A stretch of 64,000 nucleotides of DNA from Parvularcula sp964219355 (GTDB lineage Bacteria; Pseudomonadota; Alphaproteobacteria; Caulobacterales; Parvularculaceae). The DNA is taken from contig CAXPOZ010000006.1 in NCBI GenBank assembly GCA_964219355.1, positions 1 through 64,000 of the forward strand. The letters run 5' to 3'. The position numbers and the translations under genes are program-made. Under the pieces are notes generated by a model. That model was not told where the DNA came from. It worked only from the letters and a program-made list of their open reading frames with translations, and did not search any database. Of this stretch, positions 28,928-36,689 are shown piece after piece (the first letter of the stretch is position 1; each line of letters starts with the position of its first letter).

Positions 28928-28988
28928 TGGCATGGTGGGCGGGTCGCAGCGCCGACTCCAGTTATAAAGAGCCGACCGGGAACCATGC

Positions 28989-30188
28989 ATGCCATTTTCT
29001 GATTATAATGTAGCGATCATCGGCGCAGGCCCTGTCGGATTGTTCTCGGCGCTCCGGCTCTCCAATCTCGGCGTTTCCTGCGTTGTTCTGGAGGCTGAAA
29101 ATGAGCTGCCCGAAGATTTGCGCGCATCGACCTTTCACCCGCCAACATTGGATATCCTTGAAGATGCCGGCATTGCGGACCGGTTGATTGCGCAAGGCCG
29201 TGTCTGCCCGACATGGCAGATCCGGCGGCATCCCGACCATGATTATGTGGAATTCGATCTCAGTGTCCTGAGCGAGGACACTCGTCACCCCTATCGTCTG
29301 CAATGCGAGCAATCACGCCTTTGCAAGTTGCTTTTGAAAGAGGTGCTGGAGCGCGAAAAAATCGATGTGAAATTCGGCTATCGCCTGACGGACCTGACGC
29401 AGGATGACACCAGAGTGTCGTTGGCGTTCGAAACATCCGATGGCGCGGAGACAATTGAAGCCCGCTATGTCATTGGTGCGGATGGATCGCGCAGCCAGGT
29501 CCGGCAGGCATTGAACTTCCCGTTTGAAGGGCTGACCTATCCGGAAACGACTATTCTCGCGACCACGCGCTTTCCGTTCGAGGAGCATTTACCGAACCTT
29601 TCCGGCATCAATTATGTCTGGAAAGAAGGCGGGACATTCAGCCTTCTCCACCTGCCGGATCTGTGGCGGTGCAGTCTTTATCCCGATGCGGACGAAGATA
29701 TCGAAGACGCGCTCAAGCCTGAATCAATTCAGCGAAAGCTGCAGGAAATCGTTCCCAATGAAGACGGATACGAAGTCGAAGATACCCGGCGCTATCGCAT
29801 CCACATGCGTATCGTTGATGATTATCGCAACGGCCGCGTGATCCTCGCCGGAGACGCTGCACATATCAACAGCCCAAGCGGCGGCATGGGAATGAATGGC
29901 GGCCTGCATGACGCATGGTTCCTCACCCAAGCCCTGCACGAAGTTGATCAGGGTGCCCCCATTGAACGGCTCGACAGGTATACGCGCCAGCGCCGTCCCG
30001 TCGCCGAAGAGCAGATCCTGAAACAGGCAGATGCAAACCGGAAACGGATGCAGGAGCGAAATCCCGAACGCCGCAGCGAGATGTTCGCGCAACTCAAAGA
30101 AAAAGTCAGTAGCCGGGACACCCTGCACGCGCACCTGCTACATTCCTCCATGATCGCCGGCTGGCGCCAGTCGATGGCGATCGACTGA
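28989..30188 (+). CDS. FAD-dependent aromatic-type monooxygenase (PHBH/NicC-like fold)
   Basis: 399 residues. The three class A flavoprotein hydroxylase motifs are present. They are the GxGxxG dinucleotide fold IIGAGPVGLFSALRLSNLG (residues 9-27), the DG motif YVIGADGSRSQVRQAL (about 160-175) and the GD motif RVILAGDAAHINSPSGGMGMNGG (about 280-302). Such enzymes use NAD(P)H and oxygen to hydroxylate aromatic or heteroaromatic acids; the size matches 6-hydroxynicotinate 3-monooxygenase and relatives. The substrate cannot be told from sequence. Its stop overlaps the ATG of the next gene (TGATG), so the two are co-translated. Confidence 0.85.
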   Translation: MPFSDYNVAIIGAGPVGLFSALRLSNLGVSCVVLEAENELPEDLRASTFHPPTLDILEDAGIADRLIAQGRVCPTWQIRRHPDHDYVEFDLSVLSEDTRHPYRLQCEQSRLCKLLLKEVLEREKIDVKFGYRLTDLTQDDTRVSLAFETSDGAETIEARYVIGADGSRSQVRQALNFPFEGLTYPETTILATTRFPFEEHLPNLSGINYVWKEGGTFSLLHLPDLWRCSLYPDADEDIEDALKPESIQRKLQEIVPNEDGYEVEDTRRYRIHMRIVDDYRNGRVILAGDAAHINSPSGGMGMNGGLHDAWFLTQALHEVDQGAPIERLDRYTRQRRPVAEEQILKQADANRKRMQERNPERRSEMFAQLKEKVSSRDTLHAHLLHSSMIAGWRQSMAID

Positions 30189-30949
30189 TGTCTGATCGGG
30201 TCTATGATTACGGCCGCAAGGCGCGCATCGGTGTCGCGACGCCGCAAGCAAACCCGACCGTCGAAGCAGAATTCAGCGTGCTCTATCCGCGCGCTGTTTC
30301 CATTCAGGCGAGCCGCCTTGTCAGTAAAGCTGCCAATCCCCTCGCCCGTCTCACGGCTTATTTCGAGGAGCTTGAAGACACGCTCGGCACCTATAGCGGC
30401 ATGCATTTGTCCGCCTTCGGATTTGCCTGCACCGGAAGCTCATACCTTGTTGGCGCAGAGCGTGAAGATGAGGCATGTGAAAAGCTCTCTGAGCAATTCG
30501 GCTATCCAGTGGAAACCGCAGCCAGAGCCATTCTTGCCCGCCTGAAAGCCGAAAACATCAACCGCATCACTATCGTCATGCCCTATCCCCAGCCGCTGGT
30601 GGAGGCGGCCGTCGCTTATTGGCGCAGCCGAGATCTGGAAGTTGTCAGTGCACATCGAGTGGAGACCCGCACCGCGGACACAACGACGATTTACGAGTTG
30701 ACCAGCCAAGATGCGACCGAGGCGCTGAAACCCCTTGATACGGAGAACACGGACGCCATTCTGTTAAGCGGGACCGGCATGCCGACACTTGCTTGCATCG
30801 CAGGCTCCAAGAAAAACCTGCCCGTTCTGTCCTCGAATTATTGTCTTGCCTGGCGCTTGCTTGAACTCGCAGGCGCATCCGAACTGATTTCAGAGGACGG
30901 TTTGGACATCAGCGGCTGGGAAGCCAGACTTGCGGAATGCGCGCCCTGA
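30188..30949 (+). CDS. Asp/Glu racemase-superfamily enzyme, maleate isomerase/arylmalonate decarboxylase-like
   Basis: 253 residues with the two-lobed fold of this superfamily (RIGVATPQANPTVEAEF at the N-terminus, ITIVMPYPQPLVEAAVAYW in the middle, VLSSNYCLAWRLLE near the end). Maleate isomerases use two Cys. The first is present (Cys81 in FACTGSSY). At the place of the second the sequence reads LSGTGMPT, with Gly195 where Cys is expected. Cys203 and Cys219 lie nearby but out of register. It may therefore catalyse a one-Cys reaction such as decarboxylation or a variant isomerisation. It overlaps the monooxygenase gene and abuts the convergent GntR gene with no gap. Confidence 0.75.
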   Translation: MSDRVYDYGRKARIGVATPQANPTVEAEFSVLYPRAVSIQASRLVSKAANPLARLTAYFEELEDTLGTYSGMHLSAFGFACTGSSYLVGAEREDEACEKLSEQFGYPVETAARAILARLKAENINRITIVMPYPQPLVEAAVAYWRSRDLEVVSAHRVETRTADTTTIYELTSQDATEALKPLDTENTDAILLSGTGMPTLACIAGSKKNLPVLSSNYCLAWRLLELAGASELISEDGLDISGWEARLAECAP

Positions 30950-31780
30950 TCAGGTGTGACGCCATTGCGGGCGCATGGTGGCACTTTCCCGCGAGAGCCG
31001 CATGAAATATTCGTACTTATCCGGACGATAAAGGCTGACCTGATAAATGCAGGGCTCGCCATCCGCATCATATACTGTCCGGCGAAGCTGGATCAGGGCC
31101 GACCCTAGGGGAACGCCCAATGCCGAGGCGGCGGGGTCATGCGCCAAAGTCGCGCTGATGCTCTGGTCCGCGCAAGATGCGCGAAAGCCTGCCCTTTCAA
31201 GATGAACGAGTACCGGATCATTCCCCAGCGGTACATCCGCTAGTGGTTTTGCCGTCTTGGGCGCTACATAGACGCGGCTATAGGAAAACGGCGCATCATC
31301 ATGCAATCTGAGTCGAACGACACGAAAACATTCCGTATTCGGTTGTAATCGCAGCGCCTCAATCGCATGGAGGGTCGGCACTTTCCAGCCGGTTTCAAGA
31401 TTTTGTGCCTGCGCTGCCAGACCGCGGGTCAGCAGATTGTCGATCGGCCCCCTGATCAGCGGCGGTGAGGGCTCTTCTTCCCGCGGCGCCACACAACTTC
31501 GGGCACCGCGACGGCGGATGACGAGATTTTCTTTCTCAAGCTGATTGAGCGCCTTGCGCACTGTCACCCGCGAGACGCCATATTCGGCAGTCATCTCGCT
31601 TTCGGACGGTAGGGGCTCGCCGGGGCCGAGCTCACCATCGCGGATCTTCTGGGCCAGCAGAACATAGAGCTTGTAATAGACAGGCACGCCTGCGCGCGAA
31701 TGTCCTTCCTCTCCATCGCCAAATGAGGCCTTCTGGTTTTTCGGCGTGTGGCCGGCAGCCTTCGCCTTAGCAGTTGTCAC
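30950..31780 (-). CDS. GntR-family transcriptional regulator with UTRA domain, second of two
   Basis: 276 residues with a GntR helix-turn-helix (VYYKLYVLLAQKIRDGELGPGEPLPSESEMTAEYGVSRVTVRKAL, about residues 33-77) and a UTRA domain ending in YQVSLYRPDKYEYFMRLSRES. The closing YRPDKYxF/Y motif is shared with the first regulator, so they are paralogs that may sense related molecules. The start is a GTG with GAGG ten bases upstream. It is divergent from the aldehyde dehydrogenase operon, with a palindromic site in between, and probably represses that operon and itself. Confidence 0.9.
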   Translation of the reverse strand: MTTAKAKAAGHTPKNQKASFGDGEEGHSRAGVPVYYKLYVLLAQKIRDGELGPGEPLPSESEMTAEYGVSRVTVRKALNQLEKENLVIRRRGARSCVAPREEEPSPPLIRGPIDNLLTRGLAAQAQNLETGWKVPTLHAIEALRLQPNTECFRVVRLRLHDDAPFSYSRVYVAPKTAKPLADVPLGNDPVLVHLERAGFRASCADQSISATLAHDPAASALGVPLGSALIQLRRTVYDADGEPCIYQVSLYRPDKYEYFMRLSRESATMRPQWRHT

Positions 31781-31884
31781 CGGGGCGATCCTCTATGTTC
31801 TTGTTTTGCAACCTGTCGTCATAACGGCTTACATAGCAAGTCAATCCAGAGCTCAAGGGTCAGAAATCAGTTGCGCCCGTCCGG

Positions 31885-31910
31885 AACTTGTATCTAATGT
31901 AGACCAAGTT
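31885..31910. promoter_or_regulatory. Candidate operator of the second GntR regulator
   Basis: AACTTG (31885-31890) and CAAGTT (31905-31910) are perfect inverted arms. Between them lies TCTA-ATG-TAGA, a second small inverted repeat. The left arm is part of ACTTGTAT, shared with the sites at 28905 and 36591. It lies between the divergent GntR and aldehyde dehydrogenase genes. Confidence 0.55.
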
Positions 31911-31950
31911 ACCGAGCCCCTTGCCGCCCCAGCGGCTGAAAAGGAACCTC

Positions 31951-33462
31951 ATGCCCGACACGACCGGCGACATTGCAGCAAGCCACAAGATACCGGCACT
32001 TTGCGGAAACATCATCGGCGGGGAAACCTACACTCAGGGCGATCAGATACCCGTTATCTGTCCCGAGACCGAAGAAGTCGTCACCCATGCGGTCGAAGCC
32101 GATGATGAGACTTTGGACCTCGCTATCAGGACAGCTCAGGAAACCTTCGAACAAGGCGAATGGTCAAAAGCCTCCAGCGATCATCGCCAAAAAGTGCTTT
32201 TCCGTATCGCGGACCTGATTGAGAAACATCAGGAAGAGCTGGCTTGGCTTGAGACGCTGAATATCGGCGCCCCGATCCGGCAGTCCGAAACACGTCACGT
32301 CACCCGCGCTGTCCTGAATTTCAGGTTTTTCGCTGAGTACTGCTCACAGACATCCGGTGACGCCTATTATCAGCAGCCAGATTACCTGACGGTGGTCACG
32401 CGTGAACCAGTGGGCGTTGCCGCCCTGATCGGTCCATGGAACGCGCCCATCGCCCTGACTACAATGAAAATTGCTGGCGCTATTGCGTTCGGCAATAGCT
32501 GCGTCGTGAAGCCATCAGAATTCTCTCCCCTGACGGCCTTTCGCGTTACGCAGCTCCTTCTTGAAGCCGGCCTGCCCGAAGGCGTCGTCAATCTCGTGAA
32601 TGGACGCGGCGGAAGCACGGGCGCGGCGCTGTCATCGCATGACGGCATTGACCGATTGTCCTTTACCGGCGGCACCGCCACCGGGCGCGCCATCATGTCC
32701 GCGGCGGGCAAGAACCTCGTGCCCGTCACGCTGGAGCTTGGCGGCAAATCCGCGAATATCATTTTCGACGATGCCGATTATGAACAGGCCCTGGACGGAT
32801 CATTGCTTGGTATATTCAGCAATAATGGTCAGCAATGCCTCGCAGGTTCACGCATCCTCGTGCAACGGTCCATTTTCGACCGGTTCGTCGCTGATTTCGT
32901 CAGCCGTACGAATAATCTGCGCATGGGGTCGTCCTTTGATCGCCGCACGGAAATCGGTCCGCTTGCGACCAAATCCCATTTCAACCGTGTGCTTTCCTTC
33001 GCTGACCTTGCGCGCGAAGAAGGCTGCGAGATCCTGACCGGCGGTCGTGCCGCGGATGGATACTCCAGCGGTTATTTCTTCGAGCCCACTGTCGCCGTCA
33101 CGCCGCGAAATGATCTCCGCATCTGTCAGGAGGAAATCTTTGGCCCCTTCGCTACCATCCAGGTCTTTGACACCCCCGAGGACGCATGGCGGATCGCCAA
33201 TGAATCCGACTTTGGCCTTGTCAGCTATGTGTGGACATCAAGCCTTGAGACCGCAACGACCGCCCATAAAGCCATCAAGGCCGGCATGGTGCTGATCAAT
33301 ACGCCCATTGTCCGGGAGCTGCGCGCGCCCTTTGGCGGGTTCAAGGATTCAGGTGTTGGCAGCGAAAGCGGCGCATCCTGCGAAGCTTTCTATACAGAAC
33401 AAAAAACGACCGTCATCCCCATGGCGAAACCCACCCTGCCGAAGCTTGGATCGGAAGCCTAG
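31951..33462 (+). CDS. NAD(P)-dependent aldehyde dehydrogenase
   Basis: 503 residues, the usual length for the family. Landmarks are the PWNAPI cofactor-site motif (about residue 167), the general-base motif LELGGKS (about 264-270) and the nucleophile loop NNGQQCLAGSR with the catalytic Cys (about residue 299). The late motif CQEEIFGPFATI is also present. It oxidises an aldehyde intermediate to the acid. The ATG at 31951 has AAGGA six bases upstream and is preferred over a TTG ten codons earlier. Its stop overlaps the GTG of the next transporter, starting a four-gene run. The substrate aldehyde is unknown. Confidence 0.9.
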   Translation: MPDTTGDIAASHKIPALCGNIIGGETYTQGDQIPVICPETEEVVTHAVEADDETLDLAIRTAQETFEQGEWSKASSDHRQKVLFRIADLIEKHQEELAWLETLNIGAPIRQSETRHVTRAVLNFRFFAEYCSQTSGDAYYQQPDYLTVVTREPVGVAALIGPWNAPIALTTMKIAGAIAFGNSCVVKPSEFSPLTAFRVTQLLLEAGLPEGVVNLVNGRGGSTGAALSSHDGIDRLSFTGGTATGRAIMSAAGKNLVPVTLELGGKSANIIFDDADYEQALDGSLLGIFSNNGQQCLAGSRILVQRSIFDRFVADFVSRTNNLRMGSSFDRRTEIGPLATKSHFNRVLSFADLAREEGCEILTGGRAADGYSSGYFFEPTVAVTPRNDLRICQEEIFGPFATIQVFDTPEDAWRIANESDFGLVSYVWTSSLETATTAHKAIKAGMVLINTPIVRELRAPFGGFKDSGVGSESGASCEAFYTEQKTTVIPMAKPTLPKLGSEA

Positions 33463-34880
33463 TGAACAATAATGTGACGGATGCCCCGGCGCTGAGCCCG
33501 GGCGAAGACAGCCAGCCGAAAGCGGCGGGCGCCTACGATCCCGCTAAAGCCCTGCCACTGCTATTGTGCATTGGCTGGGGGGTCGGAACATTCGGCATTT
33601 CCGTCATGTTCAATTCCGTCAATCTGCTGCTGCAGCGCTATGCGACGGATTTTCTCGGCATCGCTGCCGCCTCTTATGGCGTGATCTATTTCCTCTCGAA
33701 GATTTACGATGCCATCACCGACCCCCTGATGGGGGCGATATCGGACCGCACCAAAAGCCGTGCCGGTCGCCGCCGTCCCTATCTCATTCTGGGGGGCCTC
33801 GTTTCCGCCGCCGCCTTCATCGCCCTTTTCAACGCGCCGAGCATTGAGGAAACTCCTTATGCGATCGCCATATTTGCAGGTCTGCTGATCTTATATTCGA
33901 CCGGTTATACGATCTTCAACGTCCCTTATCTCGCCATGCCGGCGGAGATGACGACAAATTATCTCGAACGCGCCCGGCTAATTTCATTTCGTGTGTACGC
34001 GATCGGTTTCGGCAGCCTTGCGGGTCTCTCCTTTGCCCCGATGCTGGTTGCCATGTGGGGCGGCGGACGCGAAGGGCATGTCATGCTCGCCTGGATCTAT
34101 GGCGCATTGATCCTTATCGCGAGCATCACCTGCTTTGCTGCCACCCGTCAGGCGCGCGCGACGACAAACGTAGAGAAATCACCGCTGAGCCGTGCGGAGA
34201 AACTCAAACTCATATTCACGAACAAGCCGTTCATGATCCTTGTTGGTGTCAAGACATTGCACCTTGCGTCTCTCGCTGTGACGCAGGCCGCTTTCATCTA
34301 CTTTGTCGTCTACGTTCTGGACAAAGGCTACGGTGCGCTGGGCCTCCTCGGCCTTGCCAATGCCGCCGGCATGCTGGTCGGCAACCCGCTATGGTACTGG
34401 GCAGCCAAGAGACTGCGCGACAAACGCATCCTCTATATGTGTGCGTCGGTTTTCGCCGGATTAGTCTTGTTGAGCTGGTGGTTCTCCTCTGCTTCCGAGC
34501 CCATGGAAGTCACGATGTTGCGCAAGTTCCTGCATGGCATCACCACTGCGGGGTCGCTTCTCTTCGGTCAGGCCATGCTGCCAGACGCCATCGCTCATGA
34601 TGCTCACCGCTCCGGGCTTCGCCGCGAAGGCATCTTCGCCGGGATTTTCACCACCGCAGAGAAGTTCGCTTTCGCAGTGGGCGGAGCAATCACCGGGATT
34701 TTCCTTGGCCTGATGGGATATATTTCGTCGACGACAGGTGCAACTGATCAACCAGAAACCGCTATTAGGGCGATTTATCTGTGCGTTTCCGTCCTTCCTG
34801 CGACACTGTTGTTCTTCAGCGTCCTGTTGCTGACACAGTATAATTTGAGCGAAGATCAGGTTGAGGCAGCAGCCAGATAA
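33462..34880 (+). CDS. GPH/MelB-type cation symporter (MFS superfamily)
   Basis: 472 residues and about 12 membrane helices. Motifs typical of the glycoside-pentoside-hexuronide:cation symporter family are ITDPLMGAISDRTKSRAGRRRPYL (about residues 86-109), FNVPYLAMPAEMT (about 150) and LPDAIAHDAHRSGLRREGIFAG (about 375-396). Members carry sugars and other polar compounds with Na+ or H+. The GTG start overlaps the aldehyde dehydrogenase stop by one base. It gives the island a second inner-membrane uptake system, besides the SSS symporter. Substrate unknown; in this context a heterocycle or organic acid is as likely as a sugar. Confidence 0.85.
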   Translation: MNNNVTDAPALSPGEDSQPKAAGAYDPAKALPLLLCIGWGVGTFGISVMFNSVNLLLQRYATDFLGIAAASYGVIYFLSKIYDAITDPLMGAISDRTKSRAGRRRPYLILGGLVSAAAFIALFNAPSIEETPYAIAIFAGLLILYSTGYTIFNVPYLAMPAEMTTNYLERARLISFRVYAIGFGSLAGLSFAPMLVAMWGGGREGHVMLAWIYGALILIASITCFAATRQARATTNVEKSPLSRAEKLKLIFTNKPFMILVGVKTLHLASLAVTQAAFIYFVVYVLDKGYGALGLLGLANAAGMLVGNPLWYWAAKRLRDKRILYMCASVFAGLVLLSWWFSSASEPMEVTMLRKFLHGITTAGSLLFGQAMLPDAIAHDAHRSGLRREGIFAGIFTTAEKFAFAVGGAITGIFLGLMGYISSTTGATDQPETAIRAIYLCVSVLPATLLFFSVLLLTQYNLSEDQVEAAAR

Positions 34881-34924
34881 CACCGGCCGCACTGCTTCCG
34901 ACCTTAATGCGAGAGGACATCTAT

Positions 34925-36052
34925 ATGGCCCGGAATGCACAGCACGACCTTCTCACCCAGCCGGCAGGTGATATCGCTGCGCGGCAACGTTATGTCCTCG
35001 CCTTCAAAAAACGCGTGGAGCAGATGCGCCGCAAGGCCCGCGTCATTTATGATAAGCGTATCGCCTCGGAAGTTGCCTCCCAGCCGGAAGGCGACGTGAG
35101 GGACAATGCGGTCCTCAATGCCCTTTACAAAGACGATCTCTATCAGACGATCTGCACGCTGAAGCTGACGGGACAGGAATTGATGTGGTCGGCCATCGCC
35201 GACACGGTGGAAGCCTCGGCCGATAGCCTGTCGCAGCGCTTTGACGCACTTACAAAATCGAACACCCGTCTTGGCTCCGTCACGCTCGATCCGGCGCTGG
35301 AACTGCCGGAAGAACTGAAGACGGTTCACATACATCTTCAACCCGGGGGTTATCTTCGGAACGAAGGCCCCTCCGACCTACTAGCCGGTGCCTATTATGA
35401 GGAAGGCGGAGCGCTTTACTCACGCGGGCAGAATGTCGGCACACGCGAGAGCAAGGCAGAATGCCTGATCCGCTTCCTTGGAGAATGGAAACCCGACTTC
35501 AAACCGGCGCGTATTCTCGATATGGCGTGCTCTGTCGGTGCGTCATCCGTTCCCTACGCCCTCACCTTTCCCGATGCGGAAGTTCACGCCATCGACATCG
35601 CACCATCCATGCTGCGTTATGGTCACGCGCGTGCAGAAGCGCTTGGCGCGAGCGTCCATTTCCATCAGATGGATGTCGCCCAGACGAAGTTTGAGGATAA
35701 CAGCTTCGATCTCATCGTGTCGCATAACGCGATGCATGAGATGTCCACAGAGACCCAAAAAGCAATGTTCAAAGAGTCGTGGAGGCTCCTGAAACCCGGC
35801 GGAATTTGTGTGCACCAGGACGTACCGCTGCGCTTCTCAGAACTCGACAGTTATGAGAAAGCGGAACGTTCTTTCGATAAATGGTTCAATGGCGAGCTTT
35901 ACTGGACCGACTACGCACAGAATAACTGCAAGGACATGTTCGACGCCGCGGGGTTTGATACCTCGAAAGGCTATTTCGGCTCTTTTGAACAGGCCGACAA
36001 AACCATGAAATGGTATCTTGCCGCTGTCGAAAAACCGGCAACCGACGGGTGA
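34925..36052 (+). CDS. SAM-dependent methyltransferase, class I
   Basis: 375 residues. A helical N-terminal part (about 150 residues, Arg/Lys-rich at first) precedes a Rossmann-type methyltransferase domain. Motif I is ILDMACSVGASSVPYAL, followed by the acidic VHAIDIAPSML and the motif VAQTKFEDNSFDLIVSHNAMHEM. The motif-I sequence ACSVG departs slightly from the common GxGxG. The ATG at 34925 follows GAGAGGA at good spacing; an ATG six codons upstream has none. It is third in the aldehyde dehydrogenase operon and is followed four bases later by a small unknown gene. Methyl acceptor unknown; it could modify or detoxify a pathway intermediate. Confidence 0.8.
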   Translation: MARNAQHDLLTQPAGDIAARQRYVLAFKKRVEQMRRKARVIYDKRIASEVASQPEGDVRDNAVLNALYKDDLYQTICTLKLTGQELMWSAIADTVEASADSLSQRFDALTKSNTRLGSVTLDPALELPEELKTVHIHLQPGGYLRNEGPSDLLAGAYYEEGGALYSRGQNVGTRESKAECLIRFLGEWKPDFKPARILDMACSVGASSVPYALTFPDAEVHAIDIAPSMLRYGHARAEALGASVHFHQMDVAQTKFEDNSFDLIVSHNAMHEMSTETQKAMFKESWRLLKPGGICVHQDVPLRFSELDSYEKAERSFDKWFNGELYWTDYAQNNCKDMFDAAGFDTSKGYFGSFEQADKTMKWYLAAVEKPATDG

Positions 36053-36056
36053 TCAG

Positions 36057-36365
36057 ATGGATATCGATTACACAAAAGATCCCGTGACTTCCGCAACGAC
36101 GCGTCCGGAGTTTTTCGAAACCCCGGGCCTCGATCGGCTTTACGCCATGTTCGTTGCTCTCACGGAGCAATTTGCCGTCTCGCTTGAGCGACAGGACACC
36201 TTAAAGCAGCTCCTGATCGCAAAAGGTCTCGTGACGGAAGACGAGATTACTCAATACACCCCCTCCCAGGATGTCATCCAGCAGCGACAGGCCGCTCACG
36301 AGCAGCTCGTCAGCGCCATCCTCAAACCCATTGAGGAAGAACTGCTCGGTCTTGACCGTCAGTAA
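36057..36365 (+). CDS. Small protein of unknown function, partner of the methyltransferase
   Basis: 102 residues, largely helical and acidic, without signal peptide or membrane segment. It has sequence such as GLDRLYAMFVALTEQFAVSLERQ and LKQLLIAKGLVTEDEITQY. The phrase LLIAKGLVTEDEI recalls the helix near the N-terminus of nitrile-hydratase alpha subunits, but no metal site (CxxCSC) follows, so I do not make that assignment. GGGTGATC precedes the ATG, and the gene begins four bases after the methyltransferase stop, so it is likely co-translated with it. It ends the four-gene run. Confidence 0.6.
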   Translation: MDIDYTKDPVTSATTRPEFFETPGLDRLYAMFVALTEQFAVSLERQDTLKQLLIAKGLVTEDEITQYTPSQDVIQQRQAAHEQLVSAILKPIEEELLGLDRQ

Positions 36366-36689
36366 CAGGACAAGACACGAACCTGTCCGCATCTGACATC
36401 ATGTCAGTGAAATCGTGACGGGTGCAGTTTTGCACTCCTACCCAATCATCACTTCCGCAACTTACCCTCTCATCACTGCAATCTGCAGTCGCATGTAGCG
36501 ATCTTTTGGCCACACCAGATCGCGCCAACATGTTGCACATATGTGACAACTTTGGGGGATTGCGCATCCGAAGTAGATGTATTGTTTCTAATACAAGTGA
36601 TTTTGGATTATGCTTTTGCGTAAGCAACAGAGGGCTGGAGGCTACCGCTCAAGATTGAGCGTCGGCAAGCGGTAAAGGAGACAGCGATT
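36366..36689. promoter_or_regulatory. 324-bp control region before the TonB receptor, rich in short inverted repeats
   Basis: No gene is visible here. Perfect inverted repeats are CTGACAT-C-ATGTCAG (36393-36407), GTGCA-GTTT-TGCAC (36422-36435), ACTGCA-ATC-TGCAGT (36475-36489), CACATATGTG (36536-36545) and GTATT-N6-AATAC (36579-36594). The last overlaps ATACAAGT (36591-36598), the reverse complement of the ACTTGTAT octamer found at 28905 and 31886. The region is more AT-rich than its surroundings. It probably holds the receptor promoter and several regulator sites. The receptor ribosome site AAAGGAG lies just before 36690. Confidence 0.5.

Noticed and set aside
36057..36365. The small gene as a nitrile hydratase alpha subunit.
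   Set aside because: Only a short helix resembles it; the metal-binding CxxCSC motif and the beta subunit are missing and the protein is half the needed length.
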